Assembly: GCA_035079385.1 (NCBI GenBank)
Contig: JAVHKY010000025.1
Span: forward strand, 16,404,501 to 16,468,500
From: Aspidiotus rigidus
Lineage: Eukaryota > Arthropoda > Insecta > Hemiptera > Diaspididae
Reading direction: 5' to 3'
Length of the DNA: 64,000 bases
Position numbers and translations under genes: made by a program. The stretch's first letter is position 1, and each line of letters opens with the position of its first letter. Below, one piece after another: positions 1-11,000 of the stretch. Below the pieces are notes generated by a model that had not been told where the DNA came from, made no database searches, and worked only from the letters and a program-made list of their open reading frames with translations.

Positions 1-202
1 GGTGAGCCTACAATCAGAATAGCCCGTGTTTGAGATTAGAAGGATTATCTCGCGTGAGATCGATTTGCTGCATATAAACCTGTTATCTACTAATTTGTTA
101 AAAACGTCAAATAAGTTAATTTTCAATCGAATCTTGTATTTAAACATTCCATTCGGCTGTACACATTGATGCTTCAACTCTTTCAGTCAAATTCTAGGTT
201 TT

Positions 203-1168
203 TTGGAATATTTCTTGCCCGTCATGAAGTTGTTGTATATTGTTAGGACCTCCATCATTCTATGTCAATATTTTGCTCGCGCAAACTTGCACCGAAGAAG
301 TTTTAGCGATCATTTCGTGCCTCAAGAATACACCGAAAATTATCGACTATCGGCTACATCAAAGATGGCGAACCATAATCAAAATAATTCAGCAACTAGC
401 TCATGTTCGGAAACTACTATCAATGCATCTACACGGAGAGCGGATGGCCAACACGATTTCAGTATGAATTCCATAAGCTTATTTCGCAACAATTTCAGCA
501 TCGTAAGAATACCTCTTGTCTATCCTACACCTATATTAATCGAGCCATTAGACATGAAGGGATTTTCTTTCGAAGAGTACACCAACGTATCCTTCAATAG
601 GGCTATCCAAGCACTGGGAGTAAATAACTTCATGTCGTATGCCGCGTATTTCTGCAAGCACGAATCGCAAGGAGGTGCCATCGAGATCGTATCCGTTGGA
701 TCCGGTGATGGTTCTATCGAGCGTAGAATAATCGAGACATATCGCGACCATTTTGGCAGTACACTCAATATCACACTCGTTGATATTTGGGAAAAATATA
801 AAGTCGATTTCAGAACAGTAGACGATCTTATAAAAAAGCGTCCTAACGTTTGGCCGTCATTATATGACCACCAGATAGATCGTTTTATGGGATATGAAAT
901 TGAATCTATCCGAAAATTACTACCATGGGCTGTACTAACGGTCTACGAGACTACCGGAATCAGCGGCAGCGGTGGATTCCAAATGTTTTTGGACAAAAAT
1001 AAAGAATATTACCGATTTTGGGACTCCTGGGACCCCAAAGAAGAGCAAAAGATTAGATTATTATGGAATTTGTACAATGTGCAGGAAATTGTTTATCAAG
1101 AAGTTCATACCCTTCCGGGTCACCGTTTTTATCAATTACGAATGGTCAAAGTCACGAAAAACCTTTGA
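203..1168 (+). CDS. Uncharacterised protein with a methyltransferase-like SAM motif
   Basis: Single open frame of 321 codons. I do not recognise the family. Residues 4-25 are hydrophobic and could be a signal or anchor segment, and residues 52-90 are low-complexity and rich in Asn, Ser and Thr. At 163-173 there is a glycine motif of the class I methyltransferase type (V-G-S-G-D-G-S-I-E). About 20 residues later a strand ends in an acidic residue (L-V-D at 193-195), as in motif II of that fold. The C-terminal half is rich in Trp and Tyr. The start is uncertain: Met-8, Met-55 or Met-118 are alternatives, and an upstream exon is possible. No introns are seen, so a retrocopy or transferred gene is possible. 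A methyltransferase role is inferred only from the motif. Confidence 0.5.
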   Translation: MEYFLPVMKLLYIVRTSIILCQYFARANLHRRSFSDHFVPQEYTENYRLSATSKMANHNQNNSATSSCSETTINASTRRADGQHDFSMNSISLFRNNFSIVRIPLVYPTPILIEPLDMKGFSFEEYTNVSFNRAIQALGVNNFMSYAAYFCKHESQGGAIEIVSVGSGDGSIERRIIETYRDHFGSTLNITLVDIWEKYKVDFRTVDDLIKKRPNVWPSLYDHQIDRFMGYEIESIRKLLPWAVLTVYETTGISGSGGFQMFLDKNKEYYRFWDSWDPKEEQKIRLLWNLYNVQEIVYQEVHTLPGHRFYQLRMVKVTKNL

Positions 1169-1389
1169 TGTATCGCATACTAGTGACTCTGTCTCTGCTA
1201 TTGAAAAAATATTGGAATAGTTTAAAATCATCCACTATTGGGACAGTATTTATTTATTCATTTTATAAGCCAAAATAAATGTAGAATGGCACTTTTCCGG
1301 GCGTAGACCTTCTTCAGCATATCCTATACAAGTTTCTTATCTTATGCTGGTGCTCTCTCTTACTCAAGAATTTTATATCTTTAGAAACT
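1169..1389. other. Spacer after the left-edge ORF
   Basis: About 220 bases of AT-rich spacer. An AATAAA at 1275-1280, about 110 bases past the stop codon of the left-edge ORF, could be its polyadenylation signal. Nothing else is recognised here. Confidence 0.3.
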
Positions 1390-3870
1390 GCTTTTGACAC
1401 AAGTGCAACGCCAACCATCCTCTATGGTGGATTGGGGGCGGGTTGTGTATGCAATAATTTTGATTCTTCCAACACCAGAATCGACCCTTTTGGGTATAAT
1501 TCAGGTGTTGGAAGGATCTCCTCGGCCAACCTCCGCTTCTCCTCGGCATCCAACCGCCAGGCATGCAAAACATTAGAACACACATCAACAACACCACCTT
1601 GAATGTAGTAGATGGGTGTTTTTCTTCAAGTTCAATTCATCTTCCTCTCTTTGCTGCACATCTGGATGTGGATGGTACACAGGTTTCGAGTAGGCCAAAA
1701 CGTGATTCTGCATTTGACTGTTCTATTTCAGGTACATTTTCTTGTTCATAACTGTAGTTGCAAATGCAGACAAATGGTTCCATGATTTTTCGGAGCCTAG
1801 CATGGTGGCTACCAGGCTGCATAGAGCGAGCGCTTAATCTACCCCAATCACAAAAAAAGACCGAGCAAGCTTGCTCTGCTCACGCCTCACCTTCAAATAA
1901 AGTGAAGTGTGGTCCATCTTCCTACCCTAGGTTACTAGGTGAACACGTTACCTGCTCACTTGTTGAAGCAGCCATGACCGCTTGGCACCTGCGTCAGGTT
2001 AAAAATCAGCTCACCATGATTTCGGTTGATCCGTCGTCCATTTACCTCGCTCACTCTGTACAATTCTTGCTTCCCATTTCTCAAGAAAGAAGCGCCTGGC
2101 CTCCTGCTTGACCCGTTGTTTTCTTTTTTGCTTTCAACACCACCGCTCTTTCTTCAGCAAGGAACTCGATTGGTGGTGGACGCTCTAACACGCAAACAAC
2201 CTCCATCAATACAATGCGATAGGCACTAACACACGTAAAAGAGCTCTTCTTTGCCATCGTTCTTCTTCTGTAGGGTATCTTCATTCAGTCGGCCCATACT
2301 GATGCACCATATAGGAGGATCGACAATGTGGTGTTCATCGTGATCCTTCTTCTTGCTTTTCCCTAGGTTCCTCATTAGGGGGCGCACTACTTCGCCTGCC
2401 TTTTCTTCTGCCATCAGGAAATGGTGCCTGAAGCTCAACGATGAGTGAATCCAGGTGCATAGGTACTTCATTACTTGCTTGGTCTTGGCTTCCACACCTT
2501 GCAGGCAAAACGAGGGTGGACTGAACTTTCGACGGGTCGTGAATAATATAGCCTTCGTCTTATCTACTGCAAATTCTAGGCTGATCGACTGGACACAACT
2601 CGTCGCTACCTCTAGGGCCTGGTTTACCCTGCTCTCCAGCGCTACAATTGTTTCAGCAGTGCATACCACCAGTGCCACTCGTATAGCAGATAATTAAGCT
2701 TAACACCCAGTGGCAGCTTCACCTCGAAGATCTTCTTAAAAGTAAGCAACACAAGAGTGGGGCGGTCCGACCCTCGCGGCACCGCACAAGTAACCGGGTG
2801 CGTTACTGTACCAGCAGACGTCCCTGCTTGGAGTTCTCGACTGGTGATCATCCTGAGCAGGTATGCAGGCACTTCTGCAACCACGAGGGCTTCCAATATC
2901 TTCTGCCATGGAATTGAGTTGACTGCATTTCTTATGTCAAGGATGATGGCTGCGCAACGTATATCTATTGCTGACTCAGCTATCCTCTTCTGCCTGGTAC
3001 CAGCATCTGATGTACACCATCCAGTTTGGAAACCGCACTGACTAGTGGAGATTTCATCTGTTTCCTTCAGGTAGCTTTCAAATCGATTGGCGATCACTCT
3101 CTCTAAGGGTTTGCCCACGTTGTCTAGCAGGCAAAGCGGTAGATAAGAAGTTAGCAGGCCAGGCGTTTTATCCTTCTAATTGTTTAACGCCAGCCTGGCG
3201 TTCTTCCACCGCACAGGCAACAGTCGCCCAGTAACTGCAACTGAGTGTATCTCTTTACTGGATTAGGGATCTCGTCCTGACCTGGAGCCTTCCAATATCT
3301 ACTATGCAGTCTATTGCCTGCTTCATCTACCTCCTCGGTTTCTAGGAGGGATATACAATCCTTTTCTGCTAGCGTTACCATTGTGGTGGCTGCTGTGGGA
3401 ACAAACCGTCAAGGATTTCCTCCACAATATCCGGCTCCATTCCACTCATTGCTGAGAAGCCCTTCAGCTTCGTCAGCAGTATCTTGTAGGACTTACCAAA
3501 TGGGTCCTCCTCTTCCATGTTTTACAACTTCTTCCATACGGCACTCTTGCTGTAGTTCATACAACCACCAGCGCCACCCGCATAGCAGATAAGCTCAACA
3601 CCCGAAAATCTCTTTAAATCAAGAGCGGATCAAGGACCGACCCTGCGGAACTCCACAAGTATCTGGGCGCCTTATTGTACCGACAGAGACGTCACTGCTT
3701 GGATTTCTCGACAGCTATGTCATCCTGAGCAGGTATGCAGGTACCTCTGTGCCCATAAGAGCTTCCAATATCCGCATTTCTTATGTCGAGATTGAAGGCT
3801 GCTCAAAATTGACGCACAGCCATTGCTGATCGGTTATCCTCTTCAGCCTGATTCCAGCAGTGAACGCAAA
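1390..3870 (-). mobile_element. R1-clade non-LTR retrotransposon remnant
   Basis: Broken LINE on the minus strand. From 3381 down to 3184 the frame reads the R1-type entry region of the reverse transcriptase (K-A-P-G-x-D-E-I-P-N). From 3118 to 2642 come G-K-P-L-E-R-V-I-A-N-R-F and C-G-F-Q, and from 2678 to 2226 the region after the catalytic site. The normal YADD box is absent: the matching stretch reads L-L-Y-E-W-H. Positions 1390-2230 hold the element's 3' portion, including a segment (about 1470-1610) that recurs at 10740-10930 and 63880-64000. A second partial copy of the RT segment is fused at about 3540-3870. Several frameshifts and stops make it inactive. It lies inverted relative to the related copy at 7060-9850. 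Clade assignment comes from recognised RT motifs. Confidence 0.75.
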
Positions 3871-4890
3871 TATTCAATTGACTTGCGAGGTTGGAGTTTC
3901 AAGTACCAATTCCCTGGGCCGCTCAAGCAACCTTCGCTGTCTCGTTCCGTTTTTCAGCTTTTACAGAAAACCGACAAACGCCGGAGTAACCATTAATGTC
4001 TGTGCACATACTGTCTCACAAACAGACCGCTTTCATGTCCATGATCCACGGACTCATTTCCATACCACTTACTTCTGAGGATTTTGAAGAAGAAAATGGA
4101 ATAATCCAACAGCTCGCCGACAGGAATGATGATTAGTTTGACGTTCATAAAGTAGCCCGAGTAAGCTTCACAAGCGTGCTCGCACCGCTTCTACTACCCT
4201 TCTTCCAGCCAACACGTCCTCCAGCACTCGAAGAAAAAGATGGATCCGGCTTTCTTACCTGGACCCTATTTTTCATCAAATATCTGAAGTGTTCGACGAT
4301 CAAGTCACTTTTTCGTGAATTACTCCCTCTTCACCGTAGGCCATCTCCCAGATTCAAAGACTAGTTGGACCTTTTGGTAGAAGTGGTAACCTTAAAATCA
4401 ATTCTGGGGACTCTAATCCGTGTCTTCGGTTGGTGTAGACGTACTTTGAGAGAACTTTTTGGTAAGCACCGTATAAAGCTTGAGACGATAGCTCATTACA
4501 ATCCTCATCAAGTCTGGTCACCGCCTCCATTAAGCGGTTCACGAACTGAGTTTTTACAAAATTAGTAAAACTTATTAGAAATTCATTGTTCTTGGAGACA
4601 GTCGCTAATCTGTCGAAGTAAAGGGGAAAATGTTGAGTAATTATTGCGTCAATATGACAACATAGAACAATAAAATTATAGAAACTCGCAGCCGATATTG
4701 TGAGCTACTCGGGGTTTCCTTCATTAACTGCGTTAACCGAGGCAAGGGATGCTGTTTTATGGAAGCTTAGGTACAATTAATTATACACCCTGCCTCATAT
4801 CATACATAGTTCGGAGGTAGAATTTTTCTCAATTTTCACGTCTCGGCCTTCTTCAAATATGATACTCCCATAACTCTTGTGAGTACGGCA
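3871..4890. other. Spacer without recognised gene
   Basis: No convincing gene. A 62-codon minus-strand frame at 4354-4542 has no recognisable motif. Positions 4630-4670 resemble the 5' flank of the second GH35 gene (about 42395-42435). Positions 4785-4830 carry one copy of the dispersed TATGATAGGAGG-type repeat, in inverted orientation. Confidence 0.35.
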
Positions 4891-4930
4891 CTTCAAACAA
4901 ATAAATATATGAATACACGTAGCGCACAAA

Positions 4931-4936
4931 TTTATT
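4931..4936 (-). other. Polyadenylation signal of the first GH35-like gene
   Basis: Minus-strand AATAAA, 80 bases past the stop codon at 5016. The same hexamer lies at a similar distance, in similar sequence, below the paralogue (26898-26903). That paired conservation is the main support. Confidence 0.55.
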
Positions 4937-5015
4937 TCACACAAGTTTCTTCAATACATAATTAAATACATAGGTACACTTCTTACTTCTCTTGAAGATA
5001 GACCTAGGAAGTGTT

Positions 5016-8000
5016 TTAGTTTGGTTTACCCAGGTTTGGTTTGTCGGTAAAAGTGATTGTTTGCTGCGGTCCGCCCTGCAACGGGTATTCGTAAGGTACA
5101 AATATCACAATCCAATTCTTCTTAGGATGAACTAGAAAACAGCTCCTCGGGACAAATATGGTGACTTGAGGTCCAACGTTTGCCCAAAAACGGCCAAGAG
5201 AACAATTATTTATAAAGACGGATCCCTGAAATACCACTTATATACATCAACAGTGCCAACGAGTCGACAGTACTAATGGAAGACTCATAGAACGTTCTAT
5301 GTAGTAGATTATACTAGCTGGGGACTGAGGAAATCTGAATACCTATTATGGCTCCCATAGAAATTGTCCTATTATATATTCCTGAACTCGACCCAAAAAC
5401 AATTTAAATTCCTTTACAGAATTGTTGGGAAAGACGTTTAAAATTAATTATTTTCAACGATTGAAATAAATAATATTATATTCTCGTGATGGCGATCATT
5501 CAAATGAAATATGATAGTTACCTATGCAAACAAAGGCCTAATAATTATGCAATCTAGACGTTCATTTCACCTTCAGTTGAAGAAAGTATAAATAATTTAT
5601 TCAAGATTTTCTATCTGAAACTTACCTCAAACCAGCCTGAAAAGTCAATATACGTGTCCAGAGGCATAGCCTGTTTAGGTAAGACCAATTCTCCTTGATA
5701 AAAAAAAGGAACATTAACGAATGTATTCGAATATGGTCCCATTGTCCGTAACCACGATATGTCCTCAAATGGTAAGGCCGTCATTGACCATCTAGTGAGA
5801 AGTTTCTGTCTATGCATCGGCGCTTCGAACAAACCCTAAATTAAGGCGCATTATATTTTTGCGTTGATATTAGATAAATGGATTGTTTCAAGACTCACCT
5901 TTGGATCGTCCATGTCACCAGAACTTATTCGTCCTTGATTCTCGATTAAAATTCTTAATAAGTCACCTTGAAGAATTTCAACTGTTTTGTTGACATTGGT
6001 AGTCTCGCCACGTAACCTAATCCCCTTTCCCAACACTAAATGTCCTTGTTGCTGAGAAATATTGTATTTTTGTAATTGCATGTGACCTATGCCTGTCGGC
6101 GATCGGTATCATGAAATACGTACCTCATCATTTGTATAGGTGAAACATTTGTCTGCGAAGCTATCGGATAGTGTAATAGAATCTAACGCATTCGGAAGAT
6201 ATTTTACACTTGGTATCTCGTTTATGTAAAGTGCATAACCGTACTTCAAACCCATATCTTCAAATTTAGTTGGTAGGTAAGAGTAGGATTCTATTCTGTC
6301 AGTTATGTGATGGATATTATAAAATAGCTCTCCGGCTACCTTCAAGGGCACTGTCCCATAATTTCCTTTTTTACGTGCGGCTTTTGGTTTAAAATCATCT
6401 GGTAGAGGATTACCACGCTGTAAATAATCCTCTTTCAATATACTATATTTACAATAATACCTATTTCTAGTTATATATGCCTTCCAAAACCCTCAGAAGT
6501 GAGTATCTTTGGTCCACTCAGTGATGCCTTCTTAAAACCGGGTTCATCAAAGTTTTACTGCGAGGCATGGTTTTATGTGTGCGTCCCCAATATACTGAAA
6601 AGATGGGTCGATTTGCGGCCCAAAAAATGATGATCAAATTGCGGCTCAGTTCATTTAGCGTTACCCAAGATACTGTATTGAACTTACGATGATTTCTAAA
6701 CTTGCTATGTTTCAGGGTAAATCTAAGCTCGCGACTTGAAGAAGGACACAGTCAATTTTTGGAGGGTGAAATTATAATTATTATTATCGGGTACGAAAAG
6801 AGCAGCAGGTCAGAAAGGTACATGAGGTGAAATTACGATTGACTTCCTGAGATTTCATTCCTTGGTTTATATCAGATTGCTTATAAAATTTCTCAAAACT
6901 TCTAGCCGGGGTGGATGACTAATGATTACGCTACTAAATAATTAAACGAAACCTCAACGTGATCGACCTCGTATTCTACTTCATCCTTTTCAATTCCCCT
7001 TCCCTCTCTTTATGAGTCTGGTCACGAAGAAATACTAGAAATCTGATCCATAATATTGCCAGCTATCAGCGTCGGCTATACCAGCATAGGAGAGGCCGCC
7101 GGGAGGCGCGGGCGGTGGCAACTGAATACCAGCTGGCTCATAAGAGGCTGAAGAAAGCTATAAAGTGCAGCAAGAGTGCTGTATATAGAAAGCTGTACGA
7201 AATGGCAGAGGAGGACCCATTTGGCAAGCTTATCAGATAGTGCTGACGAAGTTGAAGGGCCTCACAGTAATGAGCGGAATGGAGCCGGATATTGTGGGGG
7301 AAATCATTCACGGTTTGTTCCCACAGCAGCCACCACCAATATCTAATTTCCTCTAAAAAATTCCTAACAATGACAGTAAATATAAAGTAGAAGCAAGTTC
7401 CTTCTGAGAATAGTTTTCAACAAAGTTTTAGGGTAACGATGTTTTGTTTTTCCAAAAAATTTCATAAATGTAGATACCGTACGTCCAATTTGGACGTAGG
7501 TATTTGCAAATCAGCTCTCGTAAATGCATAGCGTGATTGTCTTCACACACGCACACACACTTCGGTCACCCTAAAGATCTCATTCTCCAGATAGTTGATA
7601 TGCAAATACGTCATATCGTACTTCACACATTATAGGAGTCGCGATGCTGGCGCGAACGGCGCGGCGTTCAGTCCAAATAGTCAATGGTATAGGTGAACCA
7701 CAGCCGTCTCTTGTATCAGGCTGGAATATGAAAAAATTGGTAACATTGGCTGGGGCCAAGATTTATGCATGCACTATGGAAACACACTTGAAAAATATGT
7801 ATGTTGATCGTTAATTTGCGCATAGTATTCGACTCTGTGGGAAAAAACCGATGTTTAGTCGATGTATCGATATAATCAGTATCCTCATCATCGACACAAG
7901 CTGAGAGCTTTTTCGGTTCCTTTTCAATTCTAATTTGGCTCATACCAAAAGATGGGCATATCCACAATTCATTGTTTTTCCCAGGGTATATCCCTCCTAG

Positions 8001-11000
8001 GAACCGAGGAGGTGGATGAAGCAGGCAATAGACTGAATGGTAAGTATTGAAAGCCTCCAAGTCCGGACTAGATTCTGAATCCAGTAGGGAGCGCAATACG
8101 CTGAGTTGACCCGGCGTTGCTTTAATTTGGCAGTTACTAGGGGACTGTTCCCTGTACGGTGGAAGAACGCCAGACTGGCGTTAAACGATAAGAAGGATAA
8201 AACACCTGGCTTACCAACCTCTTATCGACCACTTAGCCTGCTAGACAACGTGGGTAAACCTTTAGAGAGAGTGATTGCCAATCGACTTGAGAGCTACCTG
8301 AAGGAAAGAGATAAAATCTCAACTAGTCAGTGCGGTTTCCAAACTGGACGCTGTACATCAGATGCTGGTATCAGGCGGAAGAGGATAGCCGAGTCAGCAA
8401 TAGATATACGTTGCGCAGCCGTCATCCTTGACATAAGAAATGCAGTCAACTCAATTCCATATGGCAGAAGATATTGGAAGCCCGCGTAGATGCAGAGGTA
8501 CCCGCATGTGCTGCTAAGGATGATGGAGCAGCTACCTTAGCTGCCAAGAAATCCAAGCAGGGACGTCTGCTGGTACAGTCAAGCACCCAGTTACTTTTGC
8601 GGTACCGCGAGGGTCGATCCGCCCCACTCTTGTGTTGCGTTACTTTTAAGAATATCTTCAAGGTGAAGCTGTCACTGGGTGTTCAGCTTAATTATCTGCT
8701 ATACGGGCGGCACTGGTGGTATGCGCTGCTAAAACAATTGTAGCGCTGGAGAGCAGGGTAAACCAGGCCCTAGAGGTAGCGACGAGTTGTGTCCAGTCAG
8801 TTAGCCTAGAATTTGCAGTAGATAAGACGAAGGCTATATTATTCACGACTTGTCGAAAGTTCAGTCCACCCTCGTTTTGCCTGCTCGGTGTGGAAATCAA
8901 GACCAAGCAGGTGGATTCACTCAACTTTGAGCTTCAGACACCATTTTCTGATAGCAGAAGAAAAGGCGGGCGGGGTAGTTACATACTTAAGAAGCCTGAT
9001 GAGGAACCTAGAAGGGCCGAGAGAAGCCAGAAGAAGGATTATGATGAACACCACCTTGTCGATCCTCCTATATGTGCCGCAGTATGGGCCGACTCAATGA
9101 AGATACCCTACAGAAGAAGAAATATGGCAAAGAAAAGCTTCTCTTACGCGTGTTAATGCGAATCGCATTCTCTTGACGGAGGTTCTTTGAGTATTAGAGC
9201 GTCCACCACCAATCGACTACCTTGCTGACGAAAGAGCGACGGTGTTCAAAGCAAAAAGGAAAACAACGACCGATCAAGAGGCTTTACGGGTCAATTAGGA
9301 GGCCTGGTGCTCTTTGCTCGAGAAATAGAAAGCAAGAATTGCTCAGAGTGAGCTGACCTGTGTATTAATACGCAACCATGATGAGTGAATGAACCGAGAT
9401 CACGGTCAGCCAATTTTTAACCTGACGCAGGTGCTGAGCGGTCATGGCTGCTTCAACAAGTATCTTAACGGTAAGTTAAGGAAGGTTAAGCAGGCAACGT
9501 GTTCACTAAGCAACTAACCAAGGTTAGGACGATGGACCACAGCTCACTTTATTCGAGTGTCAGGCGTGGAGGCTTGAGCGGAGCAAGCTTGCTCGGTCTC
9601 TTTTGGTGATTGGGGTAGATCAAGCGCTCTCTCCACGTAGTCTAATAGCCACCATGCTAGGTTCGACAAAAAAACATGTAACCAGGTGTCTGCATTTGCG
9701 GCTGCAGTCAGGAAGAAGAAGATGTACCTGAAATGGAATAGTCAAATGCAGAACCACGCTTTGGCCTAGTCGAAACCTGTATACCATACACATCCTCATG
9801 TGCAGGAAGGAGAGGAAGATGAATTGAGCTTGAAGAAAGAATAAGGGGTGTAGGTAGGACTTTTCGCCGTAAAACTTTCGCCGCAAGATTTTCGACGCCA
9901 GTGGCGTTTCGCCGCAAGAACGATTCAACGCAGATCTTTCAGCCGCAGAAAATTTCGCCGCCGACAAAAAAAATCGTGAAAAAAAGAACATGCATGATCG
10001 TGTTATTGCTCAAAATGCTGGTATTAAATGATAATAAGGAAAAAATTGAAAATAAAAACGGAAATTTTGCAGCTTTAGAAGTTTGCCGTCAATAAAAATA
10101 ATTGTAAAAAAAAAGGTGATGCGTGGTCGTGTTTTTGCACAATGAATATAAATTGAAAAAAAAGAGAAAAACATCATATTTCCTTCAACATATTATGAGC
10201 TACTGCTCGTAAGTATTCAAGAATATTCCGTTCAGAACCGTACTCTTCAACCCTCCTCTTTCCCCTTTTAGTAAGAATTTCCATTTTAATCTACTAAAAT
10301 AACATAATATGAAATGAATTGCGGACTTCGAAAACCTTGTAATACAAACTGCGAGTCTGAACTGTCTCTTAGACACAACCAACCTTCTGGGAGTGAACAA
10401 GTTCTTGCAGATTCTGATTCAGACCCCTGATTCAATGGTAATTCTTTCCGTCATTGTAATCAATCGATTGCATGAACGTTCACGCTTCAATTTGTGTTCA
10501 AAGTATTGCAGCCTACTTCCTTCGTAGGCATTAATATAGAATTGCAAACTGCATGCACCCATTCCGAATTTTCCTTTTTTACGATTTTTTTTTTGTCAGT
10601 GGTGGAATTTTCTGCGACTCAAAAGATCTACGTCGAATCGTTCTCGCGGCGAAACGCTGACGTCGAAAATCCTGCGACGAAAAGTCCGTCGTCCAGAATA
10701 AGAGACTCCAACAACAATCTACCTACTACATTAAAAGTGGTGTTGTTGTTATTGTTGTTGTTGTTGTTGTTGTTATGTGTTCTAATGTTTTGCGTGCCAG
10801 AGAAGGCACAGGAGCTTGGCGGTAGCCAAGAAGCAGAGGGAATCGCCGAAGAGATTCTTTCAACACTGAAGTTATACCCGAAAGGGTCGACTCCGGTGTT
10901 GGAGGAAACGCAACCCGCATTCACTCCACCATGGAGGAAGGGATGGTCCTGCAGACGCGACAAAAGCGATCAAGTAAGAGTAGAAGAGCAGGGCAAAAGT

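Noticed and set aside
2642..3118. Active reverse transcriptase gene
   Set aside because: The catalytic box is missing and the frame is broken on both sides.
4354..4542. Small minus-strand ORF of 62 codons
   Set aside because: No recognisable motif, no splice context, and length expected by chance in this composition.
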